Below, piece by piece: positions 1-7,427 of a stretch of DNA of 15,835 bases. Source of the DNA: CBFCZU01 sp965602635 (GTDB lineage Bacteria; Planctomycetota; Phycisphaerae; SM23-33); the NCBI GenBank assembly GCA_965602635.1, contig CBFCZU010000086.1, forward strand, positions 1 through 15,835. Reading direction: 5' to 3'. The notes beneath the pieces were generated by a model. It searched no databases and had not been told where the DNA came from. It was given only the letters and a program-made list of their open reading frames with translations. Position numbers and translations under genes: made by a program. Every line of letters starts with the position of its first letter. Position 1 is the stretch's first letter.

Positions 1-1469
1 TGCACCTCGATCTCCCCGGACTTGTAGGCGCGGATGGCGGCCTTGGGCCCGCGGCGGCGACCGCCCCAGACCGACGCCCGGAACGGGCCCCCCAGCAAAA
101 CGGGGGCAACAGCATCGACCTGGGCGCCGACGGACACTGCGGCTTCCGCGCTGACTCCTTCCCGCACCGCTTCGACGTCCTCGACCATCCTCTCGCGAGG
201 CGCCAGCATCTTCCGCAAAAAGGCCTCCAGCTTCGCCAGCGAGGCCGAGAACTTCTTGGCGTCCTTCAGCTCCACCGCCAAGGCCGTGCCCGTCAGCGTG
301 CCGCCCAGCGAGGGGGCGCTGATGAGCGTCCACTGGTCGCCGATGTGCGCCAGGATGTCCTTCTCGATGTCCAGCCCGACGGTATCGCCCGCGCCGGCGA
401 TCACCGCCTCGATCTGCTTTCCGGCGCGGGGCTCGATGGCTGCGGCCACTCGCTTGACCTCCGCCACCACCTCCGCCACCGAGAGGTTGCCGACGACGAC
501 CAGGTCCGCGTCGGCGGGAACGCCCTCCAGGGCCTTGGCGCCCAGGGGCTTTCCCGCCAGGAGCATCAGCACGCCGCGGTGGGGCGCGGGGGTTGAGATG
601 CGGCACCTCTCGTGCATGCCGCGATCGACGATGCTGGTGGCCCCGGCCACGGTCGTGACGCCACCGATGCCCAGCGCCTTGATGACATTGTCGAACTTGT
701 CCGCGCCCTCCGCCGCGTCCTCCGGGACGAGCGGGATGGGCAGCACCTTCTTGGCCACCGCCAGCAGCCTCGCGACGTCAACGTAATAGGCGATCTGCAC
801 GTGCTCGCCGCAGACCTCCTTCATCGCGGCGGTGAAGGCCGGAGCCGTGGAGAGCGGCTTTGCCTTGCCGTCGGCAAGGGCGGCGATCTTCGCCGGCGTG
901 CCCTCCCCCACGGCCATGAAGAATACCTCGCCCACGAACCCCATCGCGCATGGCCCGACGGGCGTGGGGAAACTTTTGCAGGAAATCTTGCCGACGGTCG
1001 TGTCGGAGAGCTTGACGTGCTTGCCCAGCACCGGCAGGAGCTTCTGCAACTGCGCGTCGAAGGCGGCGCGGTCCTTCTGAAGGTCGATCAGCAGCGCCCC
1101 GGAGACCGTCGGCTGGGGCAGCATCCCGCCGGGGGCGGGAGCCGAAATGTCATACAGCGCCAGCGCGGCGGGGTGCCGCCAGGCAATCCCCCCCATCGAC
1201 CAGAGGCTCTCGAAGGTGGCCAGGGCCTCCGGTTCGCCCTTCAGGAGCGTCTGGGCCGCCTGCTTGACCGCCGCCAGGGACTGCCCGATCCCGGGCTCGG
1301 CCAGCAGTTGCCCGAACATGGACCCGTCGAACGTGAGGCTCCGCCCCGCCCAGCCGACGTAGAGCAGGGCGTCGGCCGGAACCTTGTCCGCCAGAGGCGG
1401 GGCGGCGAGACCCACCGACCACAGCAACGAAAGTACGACGCACCCAGCGATGATAGCTTTTGTGTTCAT
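1..1469 (-). CDS. Exported DUF3352-like protein of unknown function (C-terminus outside window)
   Basis: The frame is open from ATG at 1469 to the window edge, giving 489 codons without a stop, so the C-terminus is missing. A GGAGG Shine-Dalgarno lies 8 nt before the ATG. Residues 1-23 are a signal peptide: a short basic start (MNTK), a hydrophobic core and an AxA-like end (GLAA), so the protein is exported to the periplasm or cell surface. The mature part opens LADKVPADALLYVGWAG and alternates predicted strands and helices without cysteine pairs or catalytic motifs. The opening and the repeated pattern of 'value of the protein under test' segments resemble DUF3352-type proteins of planctomycetes and cyanobacteria, which have no assigned function. 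That assignment is recalled from family appearance, not searched. It is divergent from the metallopeptidase lipoprotein, with 118 bp between the two starts, so the two may share a control region. Confidence 0.85.
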   Translation of the reverse strand, partial: MNTKAIIAGCVVLSLLWSVGLAAPPLADKVPADALLYVGWAGRSLTFDGSMFGQLLAEPGIGQSLAAVKQAAQTLLKGEPEALATFESLWSMGGIAWRHPAALALYDISAPAPGGMLPQPTVSGALLIDLQKDRAAFDAQLQKLLPVLGKHVKLSDTTVGKISCKSFPTPVGPCAMGFVGEVFFMAVGEGTPAKIAALADGKAKPLSTAPAFTAAMKEVCGEHVQIAYYVDVARLLAVAKKVLPIPLVPEDAAEGADKFDNVIKALGIGGVTTVAGATSIVDRGMHERCRISTPAPHRGVLMLLAGKPLGAKALEGVPADADLVVVGNLSVAEVVAEVKRVAAAIEPRAGKQIEAVIAGAGDTVGLDIEKDILAHIGDQWTLISAPSLGGTLTGTALAVELKDAKKFSASLAKLEAFLRKMLAPRERMVEDVEAVREGVSAEAAVSVGAQVDAVAPVLLGGPFRASVWGGRRRGPKAAIRAYKSGEIEV

Positions 1470-1587
1470 CGAACTTTCCTCCAGCATTGGTCCGGGGGGT
1501 TCGAAGGCAGCCGTCTTGTCCGGCCCCGGTCAGAGGGGAAAACTGTTTCGCACACCCTTACGCCCGTATTATGGTAATAGGTCGAGC

Positions 1588-2583
1588 ATGTGTCGGAAAG
1601 CTAAAAAACGGCGTTGCGGCGCGGCTCTCGCCGTCGCGGGGGTGATGGCGTGCGTGCTGATTCTCTCGGCGGCGGGTTGCGGGGGCGGTCCCGAGGCCTC
1701 ATCGTCGCTCATCGTGCCGGTGCATCGCCACGAATGGAAGTTCGGGAAGCTGACGGGCGAGCGGCTGTCCACCCGGCACTACAACATCTTCACCACCAGC
1801 GGCAACCGGGGTCTGGTCGCCTATCTGCCGGGGTTCATGGAATCGGCCCACGACAACTACCTCCGCCTGACCGGCCTGGGCCAGCGGCCCGACGCGGGTG
1901 AGCCGATGCCCATCTACGTCCTCGCCAGCCGCGAGCAGTGGGACGTCCTGACCGAGCGCGTCCTCGGGCCCAACGCCAAGCACCGCCAGATCGAGGCCGG
2001 CGGGTACTGCTACCGGGGCGTGTGCGTGCTGTGGGACCTGGGGCACTTCGCGACCTTCTCCATCGCCGCCCACGAAGGCTGCCATCAGTTCCTCCATCAC
2101 CGTCTGCGCGACGGCCTGCCGGCGTGGGCGGAGGAGGGCCTGGCCGTGCTGTCCGAGGGATACGAACTGGGTCGCGACTCGGTCCGGTTCGCCCCGGCCG
2201 AGAACACGGGCAGGCAGCTCGACCTGCGGCGGGCCATATCCTCCCGCCGGTGGCTGGGCATGAAGAGGCTCCTGTCAACCGACCCGGGCGACCACATGGG
2301 CGAGGACCTCCGCGCCGCTCCCGAGTACTACGGGCAACTGTGGGCGCTGCTGCTGTTCATCCGCTCCGACGAGCAGTACCGCGCCGCCCTGGGACGGATG
2401 ATCGCCGACGCCGAGGCCGGCAGGCTGCGGGCTGCACTCAACGTGCCGGCGGCAATGGGCTCGGGAAGGACCTACGTCCGCGCCACCGGCGTGCCGGTCT
2501 TCAAGCACTACATCGACGCCGACCTGCCCGCGTTCGAAAAGCGCTTCGTCGCTTACGCCAGGAAACTGGCGAAGCTGGAATAG
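1588..2583 (+). CDS. Lipoprotein with HEXXH (gluzincin-like) metallopeptidase domain, DUF1570-like
   Basis: A 331-residue protein. I chose ATG 1588 because the upstream in-frame extension is antisense to the neighbouring gene's start, while 1588 gives a proper lipoprotein signal: basic N-terminus (CRKAKKRR), hydrophobic stretch, then lipobox SAAGC with the lipidated Cys at residue 31. Only a weak AGG precedes the start. The zinc-binding motif HEGCH is at residues 162-166, followed by WAEEGLA with Glu182/183, about 16 residues after the second His, placed where gluzincins carry the third ligand. The spacing and the 'LPAWAEEGLAVLSEGYE' context match the peptidase-MA-like/DUF1570 proteins common in planctomycetes. 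Expected location: outer membrane or cell surface. Substrate unknown. The protein is monocistronic, and a GC hairpin follows the stop. Confidence 0.85.
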   Translation: MCRKAKKRRCGAALAVAGVMACVLILSAAGCGGGPEASSSLIVPVHRHEWKFGKLTGERLSTRHYNIFTTSGNRGLVAYLPGFMESAHDNYLRLTGLGQRPDAGEPMPIYVLASREQWDVLTERVLGPNAKHRQIEAGGYCYRGVCVLWDLGHFATFSIAAHEGCHQFLHHRLRDGLPAWAEEGLAVLSEGYELGRDSVRFAPAENTGRQLDLRRAISSRRWLGMKRLLSTDPGDHMGEDLRAAPEYYGQLWALLLFIRSDEQYRAALGRMIADAEAGRLRAALNVPAAMGSGRTYVRATGVPVFKHYIDADLPAFEKRFVAYARKLAKLE

Positions 2584-2591
2584 GCAGGCGA

Positions 2592-2609
2592 CCCCGGCAG
2601 CGGCCGGGG
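2592..2609 (+). terminator. GC hairpin just after the metallopeptidase gene, possible terminator
   Basis: A perfect 7-bp stem CCCCGGC/GCCGGGG with an AGCG loop, 8 nt after the stop codon. There is no T-run after it, so factor-independent termination is uncertain. Confidence 0.35.
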
Positions 2610-2681
2610 GCTCGCGGGTACAAGGGCCCCTGGCAAAGGAGATGCTCACTTCGCCCGACGATCCGCGCGCTGTCCGCAGTG

Positions 2682-2771
2682 AGCTAGCCCGGATGTTGCA
2701 CGACGGGCGTGCAACATCCGCCGCGGGGGCTTCGACGCGAGCGACTTACGTCGCTCTTGCTCAGGGCTAGC
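2682..2771. repeat. Structured palindromic repeat, copy 1 (two hairpins inside a terminal inverted repeat)
   Basis: The outer ends are an 8-bp inverted repeat, GCTAGCCC (2683-2690) and GGGCTAGC (2764-2771). Inside are two hairpins. The first has a 12-bp stem, GGATGTTGCACG (2691-2702) with CGTGCAACATCC (2708-2719), and a 5-nt loop. The second has a 7-bp stem, GAGCGAC (2739-2745) with GTCGCTC (2750-2756), and a TTAC loop. Folded, this is a three-way junction. Copy 2 at 15779-15835 matches the first 56 nt at 51 positions, and two of the five differences fall in the first loop, leaving the stem intact. The two flanks share no further similarity, so this is an interspersed element of REP/MITE type. 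No transposase is in the window. Confidence 0.85.
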
Positions 2772-2878
2772 CTTGAGCGAGGCGCGAAGCGCCGACTCGA
2801 AACCTTTGCGAGAGAACCGCCTCTCGCAAAGGTGCGTATTGCAGGAACCCGGAAGGGATCATGCAATGAGCAGGCTAG
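2767..2878. repeat. Second hairpin block adjoining the repeat, sharing its ctagcc box
   Basis: It begins in the right end of the preceding element (CTAGCC, 2767-2772) and closes with GGCTAG (2873-2878). Inside are GGCGC-GAA-GCGCC (2781-2793), then a perfect 12-bp stem CCTTTGCGAGAG (2803-2814) with CTCTCGCAAAGG (2821-2832) and loop AACCGC, then ATTGCA/TGCAAT arms around a CCCGGAAGGG core. The same box-hairpins-box plan suggests that it is the second half of one element of about 200 bp. The window-end copy is cut before this part, so that cannot be confirmed here. Confidence 0.6.
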
Positions 2879-2882
2879 TGAC

Positions 2883-4823
2883 ATGAAGCGTCACCTGACC
2901 GAACACCTGGCTTGCCTTGCCGGCGGGCCGCTGGCGGATCACCTCGCCCCGGGTGAGGGCTTCGAGGTAATCTCCGGCGGCGCCGCGGTCCGCTGGCATC
3001 AGACGGCCGCGCCTGCTGCCGAGGGCGACCGGTGCGTGTGGCAGCTCGCCCAGCCGGGCGGGGCGCTGACGGCGCGGGTCGTCCTGGAGCTCGACCCGCC
3101 CCGCCGCGCTGCCACGTACCACGTCGAGCTGACCAATTCCGCCGCGGCGCAGGCCGTGGTCGAGGCGATCTACCCGCTGGTGGTGCGCTTCCCGCGCCTG
3201 GGCGGGCCCTGGCGGACGCTCACCGCCGGCGGCGGGACGAGCGAGAACTTCTACCCCCCGCGCGCCTACCGCCCCCGCGAGCGGCTCGTCTTCGGCGGGG
3301 AGGTGCGGATCGAGTCGCCGGCCTGCGGGCGGTCGAGCAACCGCCACTTGCCGCTGATGCTGGCCGCCGCCGGGGAGCAAGCCGACGGGCCGGGCCTCTT
3401 CTGCGGCATGGAGTTCTGCGGCGGATGGTCACTGGCCCTGCGGCACGTCGGCGACGGGCCGTTCATCCGCGGGGCGCTGAAGCTGGCCGACGTCGTCCTC
3501 GCCGCCGGCGAGACACTCGCCCTGCCGCCGGTGCACGTGGGCTTCTTCGACGGCGGGCTCGAGGCCGGGACGAACGCCCTGCGCCGATACCTTCGCGAGC
3601 GGATCAGCCCGCGGCCCCCCGGCGCCGACGGGCCGGCCGGGCCGGCGGTGAGCTACAATCACTGGTTCGGCATCGCCGGCGACTTCGACGAGGCGCTGCT
3701 CCGCCGGCAGGTCGCCCGCGCCGCGGCGCTGGGGGTCGAGTACTGGGTGCACGGGCCGGGCTGGTTCGAGGGCGGCTTCCCCGCCGGCGTGGGCAACTGG
3801 GACCGTGCCGACCCGGCCAGGTATCCGCGCGGGCTCCAGGCGCTGGCCGATGCCGTCCGCTCGGCGGGGATGAAGTTCGGCCTGTGGTTCGAGATCGAGC
3901 GGGCCATGCCCGGCACCTGGGCGGCGGAGGGGTTCCCGCAACTGTTCTTCCCGCCCCAGCAGCAGCGGCAGGCGCGCCACCTGAACCTCGCCCGCCCAGA
4001 CGCCGCCGACTGGGCGATCGAGACCGTCTCGCGCTGGGTCGAGCGGCTGGGCCTGGAATGGATCCGCTTCGACTACAACATCGAGCCGGCGCCGTACCTC
4101 TCGGCCGCCGATGCGACCGGCAGGATTCAACTGGACTACTGCGCGGGCCTGTGCCGCGTCCTCGACACGCTCATGCAGCGCCACGAGCCCCTGCGGATCG
4201 AGACATGCTCCGGCGGCGGGCGGCGGATCGACCTGGCGACGCTGCGCCGCAGCCACAGCCTCTGGCTGTCCGACCACACGCACAACCCCGACATCTGCCG
4301 CTACGTGCAGTGCCGGTTCGCCCGGCTGGCGCCCGGGTCGCTGGGCGGCAGCGCAGTCACCGTCAACCACGGCGCCGGCGGCGAGGGCTTCGGCGACCGC
4401 GACGTCATCTCACGCATGTGCGGGGCACTGGGCTTCAGCGGCGACGTGGCGTCCTGGCCGGCGGCGCTGACGCGGCGGATGCGAAAGTGGACCGACCGGT
4501 ACAAGCGGATCCGCCACCTGCTCGACGCCGACTTCCATCAGCTCCTGCCCACCCCCACCACCGACCGCGACTGGGACGCCGTGCAGTTCAGCGACGAGGG
4601 GGCAGACGAGAGCGTCGTGTTCGCATTCCGCATGGCCGGGAACGCCGAGCGCGTCAGCCTGGCTCTGCGCCGCGTCGATCCGCAGGCCACGTATCTGGTC
4701 CAGAACCTGGCCACCGCGCGGCGCGGGCGGCAGGTCGCGGGCGCCGAGCTGATCCGCCGCGGGCTGACGGTCGCCCTCAAGCCGCACTCGGCAGGGTGCA
4801 TCCACGTCTTGGCCCAGCGCTAG
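2883..4823 (+). CDS. GH36/melibiase-family glycoside hydrolase (alpha-galactosidase-like)
   Basis: A 646-residue protein. ATG 2883 is preferred because the 58 codons upstream in frame are the hairpin repeat; no good Shine-Dalgarno precedes it. Residues 1 to about 250 form a beta-rich N-terminal domain, followed by the TIM barrel, which starts near YNHWFG (258), and a short beta C-terminus. Family landmarks are GLWFEIE (333-339), the nucleophile region WIRFDYN with Asp397, CSGGGRR (442-448) and LWLSDHT with Asp464 as acid/base. GH36 enzymes hydrolyse terminal alpha-galactosides with retention. Several signature residues differ from classical alpha-galactosidases (GLWFEIE for GLWFEPE, FDYN for WDxN), so the real sugar may be different. 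There is no signal peptide, so it probably acts in the cytoplasm on imported oligosaccharides. No transporter gene is adjacent. Transcription converges on the asparagine-synthetase-like gene, 21 bp away. Confidence 0.88.
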   Translation: MKRHLTEHLACLAGGPLADHLAPGEGFEVISGGAAVRWHQTAAPAAEGDRCVWQLAQPGGALTARVVLELDPPRRAATYHVELTNSAAAQAVVEAIYPLVVRFPRLGGPWRTLTAGGGTSENFYPPRAYRPRERLVFGGEVRIESPACGRSSNRHLPLMLAAAGEQADGPGLFCGMEFCGGWSLALRHVGDGPFIRGALKLADVVLAAGETLALPPVHVGFFDGGLEAGTNALRRYLRERISPRPPGADGPAGPAVSYNHWFGIAGDFDEALLRRQVARAAALGVEYWVHGPGWFEGGFPAGVGNWDRADPARYPRGLQALADAVRSAGMKFGLWFEIERAMPGTWAAEGFPQLFFPPQQQRQARHLNLARPDAADWAIETVSRWVERLGLEWIRFDYNIEPAPYLSAADATGRIQLDYCAGLCRVLDTLMQRHEPLRIETCSGGGRRIDLATLRRSHSLWLSDHTHNPDICRYVQCRFARLAPGSLGGSAVTVNHGAGGEGFGDRDVISRMCGALGFSGDVASWPAALTRRMRKWTDRYKRIRHLLDADFHQLLPTPTTDRDWDAVQFSDEGADESVVFAFRMAGNAERVSLALRRVDPQATYLVQNLATARRGRQVAGAELIRRGLTVALKPHSAGCIHVLAQR

Positions 4824-4826
4824 GCC

Positions 4827-4855
4827 AGGCCCCGAGGCGCGGCATCAGGGGGCCT
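4827..4855. terminator. Possible bidirectional terminator between convergent genes
   Basis: Inverted repeat AGGCCCC (4827-4833) and GGGGCCT (4849-4855) around the 21-bp gap between the convergent hydrolase and synthetase stops. The 15-nt loop and lack of a T-tract make it weak. Confidence 0.3.
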
Positions 4856-6653
4856 TCTCCAGCCAGCGCCCCAGCCAGAGCAGCGCCCAGAGGCGGTGCC
4901 GGTGGTCGCGGCGGCCTGCGCGGTGGTCGTCGATCATCCGCTTCAGCGGCAGGTAGCTCATCCAGCCTCGCCCGACCAGTGGCCCGTCCAGCAGCGTCCG
5001 GCGGAGCGGCTCGAGCAGCTCGCCGCGCAGCCAGTCGCCGATGGGCGCGGCAAAGCCCTGCTTGCCCCGGCTGAGAACGGCGGCAGGCAGCATCGCCGCG
5101 AACGCGTCGCGGAGTATCGCCTTGCCCCGCCGCCCGCGGATCTTCAGGCCCACGGGCAGCGACAGACCCAGCGAGACCACCTCGTGATCGATCATGGGGG
5201 TGCGCAGCCTCAGGGCGGCGGCGGTGGATGCGGTGTCGCCCTTGACCAGCAGGTCGTCAGGCATGTAGGTCAGCAGGTCGTGCCGCTGGGCGTGGGCGGG
5301 CTCGTCGTCGTAGTCGCCCTGCTCGTAGAGGTCGGCGAACCACTCGCCGGGCTGCTGCACTTTCGCGGCGGCGGCGAAGTCGCGCTCCAGCAGCGCCTCC
5401 AACTGCCCGGGCGAGAACAGCCGCCGGTACGCGAGGTACTGGCGGGCGGGCGCCAGGTCGAGTGCCGACGCGAAGCGCACGAGCCGGCGGAGCCGGCTGC
5501 GCTCGTCGTGGGGGGCGATCCACCCGGCCCCCCAGGCCGCCAGCTTCGTCAGCGCCCAGCGCGTCGGGCCCATGCGGTCGGCCAGGTGCATCGCGCGGTA
5601 GCGGTCGTATCCGCCGAACACTTCGTCGCCGCCCTCGCCGCCCAGCGCGACGTCGACATGCTCGCCGGCGGCCTGGCAAAGCAGGTGCGTCGGCAGGGCC
5701 GATGAGTCGGCCAGCGGCTCGTCGTACAGCTCCACCAGCCGGTCCAGCAGCTCCTCGGCCCCGGCCGGGGACACAACGATCTCGCGATGGTCCGTGCCAA
5801 GGTGCCGCGCGACCTCCCGGGCGTTGGCCCGCTCGTCGAAGCCGCTCTCGGCGAAGCCCGCGGTGAAGGTCTTGACCCCTCCGACGTCCCCGGCCGCTTG
5901 GGCCATCAGCGCCGCCACGATGGAGGAATCGACCCCGCCGCTGATCAGGGCGCCTGCCGACCCGCCCCCCGCCGTTCGTTCGGCGACGGCGGCCGAGACG
6001 GCCTGACGCACGCGCTCCACTGCCTGGGCAGGCGGGATCGCCTCGGTCCTCTCCGGCAGGCGCCAGTACCGGCGCGGCTCGGCCGGCGCGGCGGTCACCG
6101 TCATGCAGTGTGCCGGCGGCAGCTTCAGGACGCCGCGCCAGATGCTTCGCGGCGCGGGCACGTAGCCGAGCGTCAGGTAGAACCCGACCGCCTCGGGATC
6201 GACGGGCGCTTCGACGCCCGAGTGAGCCAGCAGCGCCGCGGCCCGCGTGGCGAAGACGATCCGGTCGGGCAGCGCCGCGTACCACAGGCTCTTGTGCCCC
6301 AGGCGATCGCGCGCCAGCAGCAGCTTGCCGCCTTCGGCGTCGTAGATGGCCATCGCCAGCGCGCCTTCCAGGCGAGTGCAGATCTCCTCGCCCTCGCGGC
6401 GCCACAGCGCGAGAAGTTCTTCGGCGCCGCAGCCGGGAGGGTCGAGCAGGTCTCCGACCATCGCGACGGCCGCGCGCCGGTCGGACGCGAGCGCCGGCGG
6501 AACGAAACCGATCGCGCAGCGGCCGTCCTCGCTCATCCACGCGGCAACGTCGGCGCGATCACGGCGCCCGAGCCGCGCCGCCATCGCCCGGGGCGACTCC
6601 GTCGAGGCCGACGCGCCGGCGCCGAAGACAAGCTCTCCTGCGAATCCGCACAT
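4845..6653 (-). CDS. asnB: Asparagine synthase (glutamine-hydrolysing)-like protein with a divergent glutaminase domain
   Basis: A 602-residue two-domain protein. The start places Cys at position 2 (MCGFAGE), the nucleophile of class II glutamine amidotransferases once Met is removed; an ATG 10 nt upstream is out of frame. The synthetase half is well kept: PP-loop SGGVDSS at 238-244, GGEGGDEVFGGY at 338-349, then LTYMPDDLLVKGDTAST and LRTPMIDHEVV. It would transfer ammonia to aspartate or to another carboxylate using ATP. RDRLGHKSLWY (115-125) is normal for the family. The glutamine pocket is not: where AsnB has GHRRLSI the protein reads GFVPPAL (49-55), where it has NGEIYN it reads VGDLLD (66-71), and the acidic residue before the EV(L)L helix is absent (GCGAEELL). 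Activity with free ammonia, or an altered role, is therefore possible. The gene lies 32 bp after a small unknown gene in the same operon. The symbol reflects family only. Confidence 0.88.
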   Translation of the reverse strand: MCGFAGELVFGAGASASTESPRAMAARLGRRDRADVAAWMSEDGRCAIGFVPPALASDRRAAVAMVGDLLDPPGCGAEELLALWRREGEEICTRLEGALAMAIYDAEGGKLLLARDRLGHKSLWYAALPDRIVFATRAAALLAHSGVEAPVDPEAVGFYLTLGYVPAPRSIWRGVLKLPPAHCMTVTAAPAEPRRYWRLPERTEAIPPAQAVERVRQAVSAAVAERTAGGGSAGALISGGVDSSIVAALMAQAAGDVGGVKTFTAGFAESGFDERANAREVARHLGTDHREIVVSPAGAEELLDRLVELYDEPLADSSALPTHLLCQAAGEHVDVALGGEGGDEVFGGYDRYRAMHLADRMGPTRWALTKLAAWGAGWIAPHDERSRLRRLVRFASALDLAPARQYLAYRRLFSPGQLEALLERDFAAAAKVQQPGEWFADLYEQGDYDDEPAHAQRHDLLTYMPDDLLVKGDTASTAAALRLRTPMIDHEVVSLGLSLPVGLKIRGRRGKAILRDAFAAMLPAAVLSRGKQGFAAPIGDWLRGELLEPLRRTLLDGPLVGRGWMSYLPLKRMIDDHRAGRRDHRHRLWALLWLGRWLEKAP

Positions 6654-6685
6654 AGAGCAACATTGTATCTCACCTCACCGCAGCT

Positions 6686-7120
6686 TCAAACCGCGGCCGC
6701 CTGCTCAGCGCCGCAAGCGGCTTCGGCCAAACCGGCCAGTTCGGCATCGTCCAGGATCCAGTTGGCGGCAAGATCGCCCATCCGCCACGCTCCGCCCTCG
6801 GCGTCGCGACGTGAAACGTACAGCTCGTTGTCATCGGCCAGCGCCGCCAGTGCAGCCACCCAGGTCGCGTGGGTCTCACCCAGGGCGGCGAGCAGACATT
6901 CGGCCACCCGCACGTCCACCTCCCCCTTCGCGGCAGGCAGGCCGGGAAACGCCCGCGCGAGCATTGCCCGCTTTCGTCGGAGGGCACCGGCCAGGAGGCC
7001 CAGAAGCCTCGCCCCGCCGCCGCCCGCCGACACGGTCTCGACCAGGCGCCGCCGCGCCAGCGCAGACATGTCCACCAGTAAGCTCAACCGCCACCGTCCG
7101 TAGGGATCATCGACCGCCAT
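6686..7120 (-). CDS. Unrecognised 144-residue protein, first gene of the asnB-like operon
   Basis: I do not recognise this family. The ATG at 7120 has a strong Shine-Dalgarno (GGAGG, 6 nt away), which decides the start, and codon third positions are GC-rich like those of the neighbours. The product is helical, with much Ala and Leu, and has no signal peptide or membrane segment. It begins MAVDDPYGRWRLSLLVDMSALARRR, has a basic helix ALRRKRAMLARAF in the middle and an acidic C-terminal helix ending in GAEQAAAV. There are no cysteine clusters and no nucleotide motif. The gene ends 32 bp before the asparagine-synthetase-like gene on the same strand, so the two are probably co-transcribed and perhaps functionally linked. 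Confidence 0.7.
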   Translation of the reverse strand: MAVDDPYGRWRLSLLVDMSALARRRLVETVSAGGGGARLLGLLAGALRRKRAMLARAFPGLPAAKGEVDVRVAECLLAALGETHATWVAALAALADDNELYVSRRDAEGGAWRMGDLAANWILDDAELAGLAEAACGAEQAAAV

Positions 7121-7139
7121 TTAAGCCTCCTCTCCCTCA

Positions 7140-7167
7140 TCGGCGCCCCCCGCGGGCGTGGCGCCGA
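7140..7167 (-). promoter_or_regulatory. Hairpin in the leader of the 144-residue gene
   Basis: An 8-bp perfect inverted repeat, TCGGCGCC (7140-7147) and GGCGCCGA (7160-7167), lies just upstream of the Shine-Dalgarno of the gene starting at 7120. It could affect translation or mRNA stability. No ligand-binding motif is recognisable. Confidence 0.35.
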
Positions 7168-7315
7168 CGGACATGTGCCCCCTGTCAACGCCCGACCCTG
7201 GGTCCTGACCTCAATTCGTGCCTCAACCTGATACTATGCGGCGGGAAGGGCACTTGAACAGGCCCACCGCCCCCCAGGCAGGAGCGAATTCACGCCTCCG
7301 GGGGCAGATTGGGCA

Positions 7316-7345
7316 TTGACGGTGCAGGGGTCAAGCGGGTATATA
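7316..7345 (+). promoter_or_regulatory. Sigma70-like promoter for the 171-residue gene
   Basis: TTGACG (7316-7321), an 18-nt spacer and TATATA (7340-7345, within TATATATAGG) form a near-consensus promoter in otherwise GC-rich DNA. It implies a leader of about 75 nt before the ATG at 7428. Confidence 0.5.
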
Positions 7346-7427
7346 TAGGTTCCACCGTCATCGGAGGTTACAGGGCCAGCGTCGGTAGGGTGGTCTGGGC
7401 AAGCACATTATCTAGGGCCCGGCTCTC

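Larger units (their letters stand above)
7121..7427. other. Divergent intergenic region of about 300 bp
   Basis: It separates the operon read leftward from 7120 from the gene read rightward from 7428. It holds the leader hairpin at 7140-7167 and a sigma70-like promoter at 7316-7345. A TTGACA on the minus strand at about 7182-7187 has no -10 partner at the right distance. There is no further reading frame with a ribosome binding site. Confidence 0.6.

Noticed and set aside
2642..2770. A 42-codon frame (+) after AAAGGAG running through the repeat
   Set aside because: The Shine-Dalgarno touches the ATG with no spacing, and most of the frame is repeat DNA; the same residues appear in copy 2 only because the repeat is conserved as DNA.
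2709..2882. Upstream extension of the GH36 frame by 58 codons
   Set aside because: The extension is the hairpin repeat, begins inside a stem, and adds no family-like sequence; ATG 2883 fits the domain start.
3032..5074. 680-residue frame (+) overlapping the GH36 gene in another phase
   Set aside because: Arg/Ala/Gly-rich composition with no motifs, running past the stop of the real gene into the opposite-strand synthetase: a high-GC artefact.
5787..7103. 438-residue frame (+) opposite the asparagine synthetase and the 144-residue gene
   Set aside because: No Shine-Dalgarno, no recognisable motif, and it lies antisense to a gene with clear family signatures.
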